Origin: Deltaproteobacteria bacterium
GTDB lineage: Bacteria; Desulfobacterota; GWC2-55-46; JAJCZF01
Length of the DNA: 64,000 bases
Direction: 5' to 3'
NCBI GenBank assembly: GCA_029262535.1
Contig: JAJCZF010000073.1
Location: forward strand, 1 to 64,000
Made by a program: the position numbers and the translations under genes. Positions 19,192 through 28,848 of this stretch are shown here, piece by piece (within the stretch, counting starts at the first letter, position 1; every line of letters starts with the position of its first letter). The notes under the pieces were generated by a model. The model ran no database searches. It saw nothing but the letters and a program-made list of their open reading frames with translations, and had not been told where the DNA came from.

Positions 19192-19596
19192 TTACCTCGT
19201 ATCGTTAATGGCAGACTTAAGGCCAGCGAACTTTTTGGCCAGTATGGTCAGTGCCGTATCGTTCCAGACCGAGTTCTGGCTCATCTTTACCATCTCTTTT
19301 TCGAGATTTACGGTATTTCCGTCGAGCCCCTCGCCGTCACCGAGCGTGTAGTTCACCTTGGGGGCGGTCTTAGCGCTGATATCGGTCGGCAGATGCGCTG
19401 CATGGGTCTTGTTCAGTTTGAGGCTGTCTTTGCTGATCTGCATGGTAAGTTCGCGCTGGAAGTCGATGTCCATGGACTTATAACCGGGAGTCTCCTCGTT
19501 GGCTATATTGGAACTTATAAGCTTGTGCCTCGTATTCGTAAGGTCAAGCGTTCTTTCCATTAAAGGCATCGTGCCGCCGAACAACCCATTACCCAT
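19192..19596 (-). CDS. flgB: Flagellar basal-body rod protein FlgB
   Basis: RTLDLTNTRHKLISSNIANEETPGYKSMDIDF. Confidence 0.96.
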   Translation of the reverse strand: MGNGLFGGTMPLMERTLDLTNTRHKLISSNIANEETPGYKSMDIDFQRELTMQISKDSLKLNKTHAAHLPTDISAKTAPKVNYTLGDGEGLDGNTVNLEKEMVKMSQNSVWNDTALTILAKKFAGLKSAINDTR

Positions 19597-19661
19597 CTTG
19601 CTAAATCCTCGCTTCTAAAAGTTTATATCGTTTAAATAAAGTTTCTGTCGCTATATGTAAA

Positions 19662-19677
19662 TGCAATAGGTGTGCCA
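19662..19677 (-). promoter_or_regulatory. Sigma-54 promoter upstream of flgB
   Basis: Minus strand reads TGGCAC-ACCTA-TTGCA, matching the -24/-12 consensus TGGCAC-N5-TTGCW; about 66-81 nt upstream of the flgB ATG. Confidence 0.88.
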
Positions 19678-19845
19678 AAGTTTTCGAGGGGTTTGGAAAG
19701 TGAATTAAAGAAGTATCATTATGGATAAAAACAGTATGTTTTTCAAATAGTTTCATGACAATAAATATCTCGCTAAACCGGCATTGCGGAGAGTCGAAGA
19801 TAGGACATCCGCTGTCAAAAATCTGTCTCAATAAGGAAAAAAGCG

Positions 19846-21156
19846 TCAGGCTTCGGCATCTTTTTCCTCCACTTCATACTCTTTCAGCTTATTTCTTAAG
19901 GTTCTTGCGCTTATGCCAAGGCTCTCGGAGGCGCGCGATCTGTTGCCGTCGGCCTCGTCTATGGCCTTGTAGATCATCTCGCGTTCCATATCCCTAAGTG
20001 TCTTTATGGTCGTTGACGGCGCGCTCGGCTCCGGGTCGCCGTAATAGAGATTATCGAGCGTTATCTCTTCACCGGACGAAAGAAGCACGGCGCGCTCCAT
20101 CACATTCAAAAGTTCGCGTATATTGCCCTGCCAGGGGTTTCTCTTGAGAGAGGCCGTGGCGTCGGCGCTTATGGCGCTTGCCTTCTTTGCATACCTTTCA
20201 CTAAATATCTTCAAAAAATGTTCGCTAAGCAGCTCTATCTCTCCCTGACGTTCGCGTAGCGGCGGCAGGGCGAAGGGAAATACATTAAGGCGATAAAAGA
20301 GGTCTTCTCTAAAGCGTTTCTCTCTGACCTCATGGCGCAGATCCCTGTTGGTCGTTGCGATTATGCGTATATCGACCGGCACGGGCTTTTTGCCGCCTAC
20401 GCGGTCTATCTCTTTCTCCTGAAGGACTCGAAGAAGCTTGGCCTGAAGCAGGATGCCCATCTCGCCGACCTCGTCGAGCAGCAACGTGCCACCGTCGGAC
20501 TGTTCGAACTTTCCTATGCGGCGTTCAAGAGCGCCCGTAAAAGAGCCCTTTTCGTGGCCGAATAGTTCGCTCTCTAAGAGCCCCTCCGGTATGGAGGCGC
20601 AGTTTACCGATACAAAGGGCTTATCGGAACGGTCGCTTGAGTTATGTATATAACGGGCGAGCATCTCCTTGCCGGTGCCGGACTCGCCCGTTATGAGGAC
20701 CGTTGCCGTCGTAGCGGCAATAGACTTTGCGATAGAGAGTATTTCGAGCATCTTTGCGCTCTTTGCGATTATGCCGCCCTCTAACTCGCTATGCTCCGGC
20801 GCGAGCGCCTTTGTTACGGCGCGTTCTATGACCTCGGTTGAGAAGGGTTTTAAGATATAATCGGAGGCCCCTTCCTTCATCGCCTCTATCGCGGACTCAA
20901 TGGTGCCGTAGGCCGTCATCATGACTACAGGCATCTCCGGTTTTAGAACCTTGATTGAGCGCAGTAGTTCAACCCCGGTCATGCCTGGCATCTTCACGTC
21001 GCTTATTACGGCGTTAAAGTCGCCGCCCTTTAATAAAGATAGTGCGGCTATGCCGTCCGACGCCGTCTCGACCTCGTAGCCCTTACGTTTAAGGGCCGCG
21101 TCGAGCGCCTTTCGCATCTGGGCTTCGTCGTCTACTACTAAAAGTCTCTTTTGCAA
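19846..21156 (-). CDS. Sigma-54-dependent response regulator (FlrC/FleR/NtrC-like)
   Basis: Receiver, AAA+ (GESGTGKEMLARYIH, GAFTGA) and Fis-type HTH (RSRASESLGISARTLRNKLKEY). Confidence 0.95.
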   Translation of the reverse strand: MQKRLLVVDDEAQMRKALDAALKRKGYEVETASDGIAALSLLKGGDFNAVISDVKMPGMTGVELLRSIKVLKPEMPVVMMTAYGTIESAIEAMKEGASDYILKPFSTEVIERAVTKALAPEHSELEGGIIAKSAKMLEILSIAKSIAATTATVLITGESGTGKEMLARYIHNSSDRSDKPFVSVNCASIPEGLLESELFGHEKGSFTGALERRIGKFEQSDGGTLLLDEVGEMGILLQAKLLRVLQEKEIDRVGGKKPVPVDIRIIATTNRDLRHEVREKRFREDLFYRLNVFPFALPPLRERQGEIELLSEHFLKIFSERYAKKASAISADATASLKRNPWQGNIRELLNVMERAVLLSSGEEITLDNLYYGDPEPSAPSTTIKTLRDMEREMIYKAIDEADGNRSRASESLGISARTLRNKLKEYEVEEKDAEA

Positions 21157-21241
21157 TTTATAGAATCCTCTTGGAGGCCGTTATAGGCCCGTGCGTTTAA
21201 TTTGCTATACCTAACTATCCATAACCTGAGATTCTTTGCAA

Positions 21242-21523
21242 TGCTCAGAATGACAAACGCGGATGAGAAACTAGCAAAGGCTCAATAACCAAGTCCGCGA
21301 AATAATGGCACACCTGTGTGCTTCGCTACGCTCAGAATGACAGACGCGGGCATAGGACTTATAAGTATTAAAAACCAAGTCCGCAAAATAAAACCACACT
21401 TGTGTGGCGCGAAATAAAACCACACCTGTGTGGCACTACGTTCAGAATGACAGGCGCGGATGAGAAACGAACAAAAGCTCAATAACCAAGTCCGCGAAAT
21501 AAGACCACACTAGTGTGGGTGTG
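21242..21523. repeat. Three tandem copies of a composite hairpin repeat abutting the histidine kinase stop
   Basis: Units: cTCAGAATGACA(a/g)(a/g)CGCGG...AACCAAGTCCGC(g/a)AAATAA..+hairpin (GGCACACCTGTGTGC; CCACACTTGTGTGG+CCACACCTGTGTGG; CCACACTAGTGTGG). Confidence 0.92.
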
Positions 21524-22720
21524 CTAGAGTTCGCGTGGCAGGGTTACGGTAAAGGCCGTGCCGCTCTTTGCGTCGCTCTCTACATCCACAAAACCGCCGT
21601 GCGACTTTACAATGCTATTTACTACAGTAAGGCCAAGCCCCGTGCCCTTTGCCTTGGAGGTATAAAAGGGATCAAAGACCTTGTCGATATTATCGGGCTC
21701 AATGCCCGCGCCGTTATCGCTTACAACGAGCATTAAGGAGTCCTTGGGGCCGTCGTCTCCGTCATCTCCATGGGCTACGCGAAGGCGCACTCGCGCGTCC
21801 TCCCTGCCGGAGGCCGCGTCGATTCCGTTTATAATGAGATTTACGAGCACCTGGCGTATCAGCTCGCGGTCGATTTCGGCGACCTCGCCCGGCGCGCCGT
21901 TCTCCATCTCAATGGCTACTCCACGGCTGGATGCGATATGTTCAACCACGCCGCGCAGGTCGCCGATCAGGTCCTCGGTATCGACCAGCGTCTTACGTGT
22001 CGTAGATGTATTTGCGAATAATAACATATTTGAAAGAGTATTATTTAGTGAGCGAACAGACTGTATAATATCTTGCGCATGCGCGCGGTTGTCGGCGTCG
22101 GCCTTAAGCTCGTCGTTTAATATCGAAGCGAAGAGTTCAATCGAACCTAGCGGATTTCTTATCTGATGGGCTATCGAAGCAGCCATCTCGCCCATTGCCA
22201 TAAGCCTCCGGTCGCGGCGCGCGTTCTCTTCGAGCCTCTTTATATCGGAGACATCCTTAATGACGATAAGCCTGCCGCTATCAGCTCCCTGAAGATCGCT
22301 CAGCACCGTCGCGGTGACGGTAAGCGTCTTTTTCTTTTTGCCCTTTAATAGAGACTCGGCCTCTGGCGCGCCGCCGGGCGAAAGCACGCCAAGGGCGACC
22401 TCCGCAGAGAGACCGGACGATACCAGAAACTCGGAGAGTCCCCTGCCCTTTACCTCGCCTCCCGTAACGTCGAATATGGAGTAGGCAGGGTTATTCATCG
22501 ACCTTATGATACCGTCCGTATCTGTAACTATAACGCCGACAGGCAGCCCTTCAAGCACGGAGGTCAGGAAGTTATTCTTCTCGGCAAGCTCAATGTCGAG
22601 CTCTTCGACCCGTAGTTCGAGATCATTATATGAACCCTCTAAAGTGGCGGAGGCCTCTTTAAATGTTTCAAAGGCGTCCATCAGAAGGTTTATTTCATTT
22701 ATGTCCGGGCCGCGTCCCAT
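21524..22720 (-). CDS. PAS-containing sensor histidine kinase (FlrB/FleS-like)
   Basis: HisKA H-box (MAASIAHQIRNPLGSIELFASIL) and HATPase motifs; adjacent to the response regulator. Confidence 0.92.
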   Translation of the reverse strand: MGRGPDINEINLLMDAFETFKEASATLEGSYNDLELRVEELDIELAEKNNFLTSVLEGLPVGVIVTDTDGIIRSMNNPAYSIFDVTGGEVKGRGLSEFLVSSGLSAEVALGVLSPGGAPEAESLLKGKKKKTLTVTATVLSDLQGADSGRLIVIKDVSDIKRLEENARRDRRLMAMGEMAASIAHQIRNPLGSIELFASILNDELKADADNRAHAQDIIQSVRSLNNTLSNMLLFANTSTTRKTLVDTEDLIGDLRGVVEHIASSRGVAIEMENGAPGEVAEIDRELIRQVLVNLIINGIDAASGREDARVRLRVAHGDDGDDGPKDSLMLVVSDNGAGIEPDNIDKVFDPFYTSKAKGTGLGLTVVNSIVKSHGGFVDVESDAKSGTAFTVTLPREL

Positions 22721-24771
22721 GCCTTCATCTCCTTAATGCGTTCGGCTGAGAGCCTTCCGAGTTCGCTCTCCGAGTTAAGCTCAACGGCCCTCTGCCATGC
22801 ATTTAAGGCCGGCTCGCGCCTGTCGAGTTTGTAGTTTGATTCGCCGATCAGGTATAGGGCCCTCTGCTTCTTAGAGAGCTCCGACTGCTCCACTAAGAGC
22901 GGCTCTGCCTTCTTCATTACCCTAAGCGTATTTTTATAATCCTTTAATTTAAAGTAAGACTCGCCGAGCGAGGTCATGGCGCGAAGGCGAATAGCTGCTT
23001 CCTCCAGCTCGTTATATAGTCCGATTATCTCGTTATATACCCTTACGCTGCCTTTGTCGTCGCCATAAAGGGACATCGTATCGGCCTCTTTAAAGTATAT
23101 CTCCGGGTCCTTTAATACAGAGCCTGCCTGCTCGTAAAAGAAGGCGGCCTCGCGGTAACGCGCAAGCCTGTAATAGTAGTCGGCCATGAGGAGCTTGCTA
23201 TCTGCCTCAAGCCTTTGCTCACGTTCGTTACGCGGTTTCATCTCCTTTAACCAGCGCTCGGCCTCTTCGACCTCTCCGAGACCGATATGGGCTCGTATAA
23301 GGCCTGAAACAGCCTTTCGGTCGCTCTGGCGGCCTTCACCTATAACGAGCTTTTCAAATATCTTTTTCGACTCGGACGGTAGGCCCGCATCCATAAAGGC
23401 CGTGGCTATCATGATATTTGCGCGCCGCTGCCGCACATATTTTTTAAATTTATAATAGGCGTTAAGCACCCCCTCATAGTCATTCTTGGCATAAGGGTCG
23501 GCTATCGTTTTGTATATATAACGGTCTATGACGACCCAAATATCTTTAACCCAGGGGTTTTTCGGGTAATATTGCAAAAAGTCCTCAATACGAGCAAATG
23601 CCTTCTCTCCCTGCCCGCTATGGTCGTATAGATATATAAAATATAGAGGTAGGGAGCGACTCATCTCAAGGCGGGGAGGAAAGATCTCGTCCTCAAGATC
23701 GAGAAGCAGGAGTATCGATTTTTCGTACTTATTTTCTAACATTCGCAGTTCGGCAAAGGCCAGGGTTCGCATGATGAAACCCTCGTCCGCAGTCGGCTCT
23801 TTTTTAGAGGGGTCGCTCCATCGATTAGAACGTATCTCATTATAGAGCAATTCCGCCTGCTTATAATCGCCGCGTTTAACCGCTATATCTCCAAGGCGCA
23901 AGTTGGCGTAAGAGAGGAGCTGAATATTCTCTTGCGCCGCAGCGTAGTCGTGGATCTTTCTAAAAATAAGTTCCGCCGATATCAGGCGGCCAAGATTCAT
24001 GTGGTTTTCTGCGCGTACAAAGCTATAGGCCGGGTCGAGCAGGCCGTCCGCGTCAAGCTTTGAGAATATCACCTCGGCGTAGGCGTGCTTGCCAAAGCCA
24101 TAGAGCATGACTGCGTGTCCGGCCAGAGCCGTAGACCAGAGCTTTACCTCTTCACTCTCTGAAAAGACCTTATAAAAGCCCTTATCGGCCTTTACCATCT
24201 CAATAACCGAACCGTAGTTAATGGCGTCTATCGACTTTAGAAAAGAGCTTCTAAGAAGCGTCCTGAGTTGAAATTCGCTTAACGGCTTCTCCTTCGCAAG
24301 TCTTTCACTTAGCAAAGGTGGCGACGCCTCCTCAGTGACTTCGGGCTTATCTCCATAAGGGTCTTCTTCAATGCGCTTATAATATCCGAGTGCTTCGGGG
24401 GTAAGGCCGAAGCTCTCGTAGATAAGGGCAATAGCGAAATAGATCTCGTCGGTATCGGGCGGCCCCAAGTCCGTGGCCATATCCCTAAGCGTATTGACCG
24501 AGTCGCGCCAGTCCTCTTCGTAGCGAAGTTTGACGGCTTTTCTGACGTTATAGTCGTCAAATCTTATCTCTTCAAGATCCTTCTTGGCATTCATAATGTG
24601 CATATCATAGAAAAACTTGTCTCTATAATAGTTTCTCCAGACCGACTTTTTAGAGTCGAGCGCGTGTACGACACTGGGCGTAAAGCCAGCGTGGACAAGG
24701 GCTGGCAGCGAGACCACCCCACAGGTAATGGCAAATATTATAAGAAAAATTTTAGAGAAACTCTTTGACAC
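22699..24771 (-). CDS. Exported TPR-repeat protein
   Basis: 690 aa; signal peptide; multiple TPR-like helices; overlaps histidine kinase start. Confidence 0.85.
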   Translation of the reverse strand: MSKSFSKIFLIIFAITCGVVSLPALVHAGFTPSVVHALDSKKSVWRNYYRDKFFYDMHIMNAKKDLEEIRFDDYNVRKAVKLRYEEDWRDSVNTLRDMATDLGPPDTDEIYFAIALIYESFGLTPEALGYYKRIEEDPYGDKPEVTEEASPPLLSERLAKEKPLSEFQLRTLLRSSFLKSIDAINYGSVIEMVKADKGFYKVFSESEEVKLWSTALAGHAVMLYGFGKHAYAEVIFSKLDADGLLDPAYSFVRAENHMNLGRLISAELIFRKIHDYAAAQENIQLLSYANLRLGDIAVKRGDYKQAELLYNEIRSNRWSDPSKKEPTADEGFIMRTLAFAELRMLENKYEKSILLLLDLEDEIFPPRLEMSRSLPLYFIYLYDHSGQGEKAFARIEDFLQYYPKNPWVKDIWVVIDRYIYKTIADPYAKNDYEGVLNAYYKFKKYVRQRRANIMIATAFMDAGLPSESKKIFEKLVIGEGRQSDRKAVSGLIRAHIGLGEVEEAERWLKEMKPRNEREQRLEADSKLLMADYYYRLARYREAAFFYEQAGSVLKDPEIYFKEADTMSLYGDDKGSVRVYNEIIGLYNELEEAAIRLRAMTSLGESYFKLKDYKNTLRVMKKAEPLLVEQSELSKKQRALYLIGESNYKLDRREPALNAWQRAVELNSESELGRLSAERIKEMKAWDAART

Positions 24772-24816
24772 GCGTAACTATCCTCCTTATCCGGCAAATA
24801 TGCATTTAAAGATAAA

Positions 24817-24832
24817 CGCAATTTACGTGCCA
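24817..24832 (-). promoter_or_regulatory. Sigma-54 promoter upstream of TPR/histidine kinase gene pair
   Basis: Minus strand TGGCAC-GTAAA-TTGCG, about 46-61 nt upstream of the ORF start at 24771. Confidence 0.82.
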
Positions 24833-25051
24833 GGAACGCGCTATGAAGAAGCCCGGACTCTTATCGGGCCCTTAAAAGAGAGCAAAGACGATTTTTTTAT
24901 TATACCAAATAACCGATTGAAAAAATAGCAGAGTAAGAAAGATGTAGAGAGGTTTCATTAGATGGCGCACAAAATACAAAGGAAGCCTTTTACAACGTCG
25001 CTCTTTTTATAGGAGCTTTATCTGCCTGAGAGACATTTACGGCGCTCCCAA

Positions 25052-25936
25052 CTACTTACTCATCAACCATAGTAGTAATAACGGCGTCGAGACGAGGCTT
25101 ATCAGCGTGCTCATGGCTATGGCCGATGCGACCAGTTCGCTCTGAAGTTTATACTTGTGGCTCATGACAAAGTTTATCACCGCCGCGGGCATAGCGGAGG
25201 AGAGTATAATGACCTTTTGGCTAACGCCGCCAATGCCGAGTAGCTCCGTTATGAAATATGCCGCGACAAAACCGCCTATTATCCGTATGAGCGAAGAGAT
25301 GATCGAGTCGCCAAGGTGTGTGATACGGGTCGAATAGAGCCTGTATCCGAGCGCGATCTGCATGAGCGGTATGGTCGCCGCCCCTAGCATCGTCGTAGCC
25401 GTTAGAGCCTCGTCGGGCAGCTCTATATCCAAAAGATTTAATGTGAGCGCAAAGGCGGCGGCATAGATGAGCGGCAGCTTAAAGATCTCTTTTATGCCGT
25501 CTGACCCCTTGCAGATATAAACACCAAGCGTATAGACCGAAAGCCCAACGGTGATATAATAGAGGACCGCAACGCTTAGCCCCTCTGCGCCAAAGGCAAG
25601 CAAGGCAAGCGGAAAGGCCATATTGCCCGAATTCATAAATATAGTCGGCAGGTAGAAGCCCCTAAGCTCACGTTTACCAGTAAGGCGCAGATATATATAG
25701 GATATAATTGCCGTAATAGCTATAACAAAGATAACCGATATGGCGACATGCAAGAGCTCTGAAACGTAGAACTTCCTCTCCGACAGAGAAGATATAACAA
25801 GCGCCGGTATCGTTATATAGAGCAGTATCTCTATTATAGGCTCAAGGCTGATCTTCTTAAAGCGGGCAAAGAGAAACCCCACGCCTATGACGACGAAGAC
25901 CGGAAAAACTACTGAAAATACATCTACTAAGGGCAT
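25052..25936 (-). CDS. AEC (auxin efflux carrier) family transporter
   Basis: 294 aa, about 10 TM; architecture typical of the AEC family. Confidence 0.88.
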   Translation of the reverse strand: MPLVDVFSVVFPVFVVIGVGFLFARFKKISLEPIIEILLYITIPALVISSLSERKFYVSELLHVAISVIFVIAITAIISYIYLRLTGKRELRGFYLPTIFMNSGNMAFPLALLAFGAEGLSVAVLYYITVGLSVYTLGVYICKGSDGIKEIFKLPLIYAAAFALTLNLLDIELPDEALTATTMLGAATIPLMQIALGYRLYSTRITHLGDSIISSLIRIIGGFVAAYFITELLGIGGVSQKVIILSSAMPAAVINFVMSHKYKLQSELVASAIAMSTLISLVSTPLLLLWLMSK

Positions 25937-26114
25937 CTCTCTCTTCTTTCTTAGAGTTTCTTCTCTATATCATATGGTAACATGTGACACGGGCAGGGTA
26001 AAGCCGTCAGTATGAATTTACTACCCTCATGGCTACTGGCCAATAATGGATTGAATAAAAAGCCCCCCTGTGGTTGAATGGCATTCAACCCTAATCTTAT
26101 TCGAGAGGCCTTTT

Positions 26115-27185
26115 ATGCGATACTTGACCGGACTATTTAAGACCATAAAACCCGTTACGACCCTTATAGCGCTTTCACTCCTAATCTTTACATACGGATG
26201 CAGTGATTATACGACCGCCGATAAGACCGGTTCTTCCAAGACCGAGCCCCAGGCCGAACTAACAAAGGTCATAGCGGTCGGTTCGCAGTGGTACGGGCAT
26301 ATCCCCACATTCGTAGGCATAGAAAAGGGTTTTTTTAAAGAGGCCGGTTTCGACCTTGAGTGGCGTTTTATCGGAAAGTCAATGGACCGCCTGAACGCCA
26401 TCTCTTCCGGTGAAGCTCAATTCGCCTCTCTAGGCGAGATCGCCATGCTTAGCGCAATGGCCCACGGCAACAAGCGTTTTTACTGGGTAGGCAATCAGGA
26501 TATCGCTCCGGGCTTCGAAGGGCTTGTGGGCGGACCGGGTATAAAGACTTTCGCAGACCTCAAGGGTAAAAAGATCGGCTTCCCCTTCGGCTCGTCCGTG
26601 GATATCACCGGCCGCACCCTGCTTAAGGCCAACGGCCTCGTGCCCGGACGCGATGTCGAGCTGGTCAATCTCGAAGTCGGCGACGTACCGGCGGTGCTTC
26701 GCGCAGGTAACGTAGACGCCGCTCTCATATGGGAGCCGGGTTTTTCTCAACTAAAGGCCGTCGAAGGGATGACCGTGCTCGGCATGGACACAGATACCGA
26801 CATCTATAAAAAGTTCCATACAATGACAGGCCCCGACGTGCTCATACTGGGCAAAAAATGGACAGATAACGACCCTGCGCGGGCAAAGAGATTTCTTACG
26901 GCATACTTTAAGGCCATAGACTTTGTAAAAAATAATCCAGAAAAGACCGCAGAGATAGTCCAGGGTAAATATGTACAGCAAGACCTTGAACTATTAACAA
27001 AGAACCTGAAACGCTTCAAGTGGCTCGGCGCGGCCGATCAGGCAAAGGTCATGACCGAGAGCGGCATCTACGGACAGGCCGACTATGTTACAGAGATTCT
27101 AAAGAACGACATAAAGGCGATACCCGAAAAACCCGACTTTAGAAAATGGGTCAATCTTGAGGTCATACCGTCTGGCTCGAACTGA
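26115..27185 (+). CDS. ABC transporter substrate-binding lipoprotein (NMT1/SsuA/TauA-like)
   Basis: Lipobox IFTYGC; periplasmic NMT1-like fold (GIEKGFFKEAGFDLEWRFIG); start trimmed from 26070. Confidence 0.9.
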   Translation: MRYLTGLFKTIKPVTTLIALSLLIFTYGCSDYTTADKTGSSKTEPQAELTKVIAVGSQWYGHIPTFVGIEKGFFKEAGFDLEWRFIGKSMDRLNAISSGEAQFASLGEIAMLSAMAHGNKRFYWVGNQDIAPGFEGLVGGPGIKTFADLKGKKIGFPFGSSVDITGRTLLKANGLVPGRDVELVNLEVGDVPAVLRAGNVDAALIWEPGFSQLKAVEGMTVLGMDTDTDIYKKFHTMTGPDVLILGKKWTDNDPARAKRFLTAYFKAIDFVKNNPEKTAEIVQGKYVQQDLELLTKNLKRFKWLGAADQAKVMTESGIYGQADYVTEILKNDIKAIPEKPDFRKWVNLEVIPSGSN

Positions 27186-27194
27186 TAAACTTTT

Positions 27195-27986
27195 GTGAAG
27201 AATAAGAAAAATTTCGAACTCTGGCAGGTCGCCGTTATCGGTTCTGTCGGCCTGATAGTCTTTCTCACCGTATGGGAAGGTGCGGTCAGGTCTGGGCTGA
27301 TCGACGCATTCTTTCTGCCACCGCCGTCGGCTGTCCTGAAGCGCATGATCCAGCTCTCTACCGGAACCGACGCGGTCCTTCTGCGCGACATACGGGTCAG
27401 CGCCGTGCGCGTCCTTGTCGGCTTTGCGCTTAGCGCCCTTGTCGGCGTACCGGCGGGGCTACTTATGGGCATCAGCCCGACGATGCGCGCCTTCTTCAAC
27501 CCCGTTATCTCAATTATCAGGCCTTTGCCGGCGCTTAGCTGGATTCCGCTCTCCATGCTCTGGCTCGGCATCGGCGAAGAGCAAAAATACGCCATAGTAT
27601 TTATGGGTTGCTTTGCATCGGTACTCGTCTATACGACAGACGCGACGATGCGTGTTGATCCGCTGCTCTCACTCGCCGCCCGTAACCTCGGAGCCAAAAG
27701 GCTTCAGGTCATACGCCACGTAATACTGCCCGGCGCGCTGCCCAATATACTTAGCGGCCTGAAGGTAGTGCTTGCAATCGCATGGACCTGCGTCATCTCG
27801 GCCGAGATGGTCGGGGCCAATGTCGGCCTTGGTTTTCGCATATGGACCGCAAAGGAATGGTCCGATACAGGGCAGGTGCTGGTCGGCATGATATCGATAA
27901 GCATTACCGTGCTTCTGCTCGACATACTCTTTCGCCTGGTTGAACGCGCCCTGCTTCCGTGGCAAAAACATGGAGTCCACAGGTGA
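27195..27986 (+). CDS. ABC transporter permease (SsuC/TauC/NrtB family)
   Basis: GTG start; multi-TM; conserved loop ARNLGAKRLQVIRHVILPGALPNILSGLKV. Confidence 0.92.
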   Translation: MKNKKNFELWQVAVIGSVGLIVFLTVWEGAVRSGLIDAFFLPPPSAVLKRMIQLSTGTDAVLLRDIRVSAVRVLVGFALSALVGVPAGLLMGISPTMRAFFNPVISIIRPLPALSWIPLSMLWLGIGEEQKYAIVFMGCFASVLVYTTDATMRVDPLLSLAARNLGAKRLQVIRHVILPGALPNILSGLKVVLAIAWTCVISAEMVGANVGLGFRIWTAKEWSDTGQVLVGMISISITVLLLDILFRLVERALLPWQKHGVHR

Positions 27987-28771
27987 CGGAAACTCTTATC
28001 AAAATACAAAATGTCTCCATGACATTTGAAACGCGAAAAGGCCGTGTCGAGGCGGTCAGCGACTTTTCACTCGACATCGAGCGCGGAGAGTTTGTCTGCA
28101 TCGTCGGCGCGGCGGGTTGCGGAAAGTCCACGTTATTAAATATGCTCGCCGGGTTCGTCCAACCGACAGGCGGTTCGATCTCTCTCGACGGAGATATCAT
28201 AAAGAGTGTCGAACCACGTTGCGGTATCATATTTCAAAACTACGCGCTTATGCCGTGGATGACGGTACTCGATAATGTCTCGTTCGGCCCTCGCCTCAAA
28301 TATATATCTAAAAAAGAACGCCACGCGGCGGCTCGCCTCTGGATAGAGAAGGTCGGCCTAAAAGGTTTTGAAGATGCCTATCCGGGCGAGCTATCGGGCG
28401 GCATGCAACAGCGCGTCGCCCTATCGCGCGCCCTTGCAAACGAGCCGGACGTGCTGCTCTGCGACGAGCCATTCGCCGCGCTCGACGCCATGACGCGCCA
28501 GCTCATGCAAGAAGAACTCGTACGCATCCAGCGCGACACAGGCAAGACAGTCCTATTCATCACACACTCAATAGACGAGGCCCTCTTGCTTAGCGACCGT
28601 GTAGTCGTCATGAGCGCGCGACCGGGCCGCGTCAAGGCCGTATACAAAAATGATCTGCCTCATCCGCGAAAGATGGAGGTGCAGATCTCGGAACGTTTTC
28701 TGGAATTAAAGAGAGAAGTATGGGACCTGGTGCAGGAAGAGGTAATGAGATCGATCCGGGAGCGAGCGTGA
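27959..28771 (+). CDS. ABC transporter ATP-binding protein (SsuB/TauB/NrtD family)
   Basis: Walker A GAAGCGKST, signature LSGGMQQRVALSRAL, Walker B VLLCDEPFAALD. A second GTG at 27983 is an alternative start. Confidence 0.94.
   Translation: MAKTWSPQVTETLIKIQNVSMTFETRKGRVEAVSDFSLDIERGEFVCIVGAAGCGKSTLLNMLAGFVQPTGGSISLDGDIIKSVEPRCGIIFQNYALMPWMTVLDNVSFGPRLKYISKKERHAAARLWIEKVGLKGFEDAYPGELSGGMQQRVALSRALANEPDVLLCDEPFAALDAMTRQLMQEELVRIQRDTGKTVLFITHSIDEALLLSDRVVVMSARPGRVKAVYKNDLPHPRKMEVQISERFLELKREVWDLVQEEVMRSIRERA
28721..28771 (+). repeat. ABC ATPase 3'-end repeat, copy 1 (in frame)
   Basis: tgggacctggtgcaggaagaggtaatgagatcgatccgggagcgagcgtga = WDLVQEEVMRSIRERA*. Confidence 0.97.
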
Positions 28772-28848
28772 TCAAGTAACGCTGTAACGCGGACAAGAAA
28801 GCCGGGCTACTAAGAACTTACCGCGCGAAAGAAACATACGACTGTCTG
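28772..28848 (+). repeat. Hairpin element, CGACTG type, between the two ABC 3'-ends
   Basis: gcggacaagaaagccgggctactaagaacttaccgcgcgaaagaaacatacgactgtctg; aligns with 36362-36425. Confidence 0.8.

Noticed and set aside
21309-21325. TGGCACACCTGTGTGC as a further sigma-54 promoter
   Set aside because: The -12 position reads TGTGC rather than TTGC and the match is explained by the CACACnnGTGTG hairpin.
21282-21482. 66-aa minus-strand ORF
   Set aside because: Made entirely of the tandem composite repeats (repeated HSER/SVAK-like translation); not a gene.
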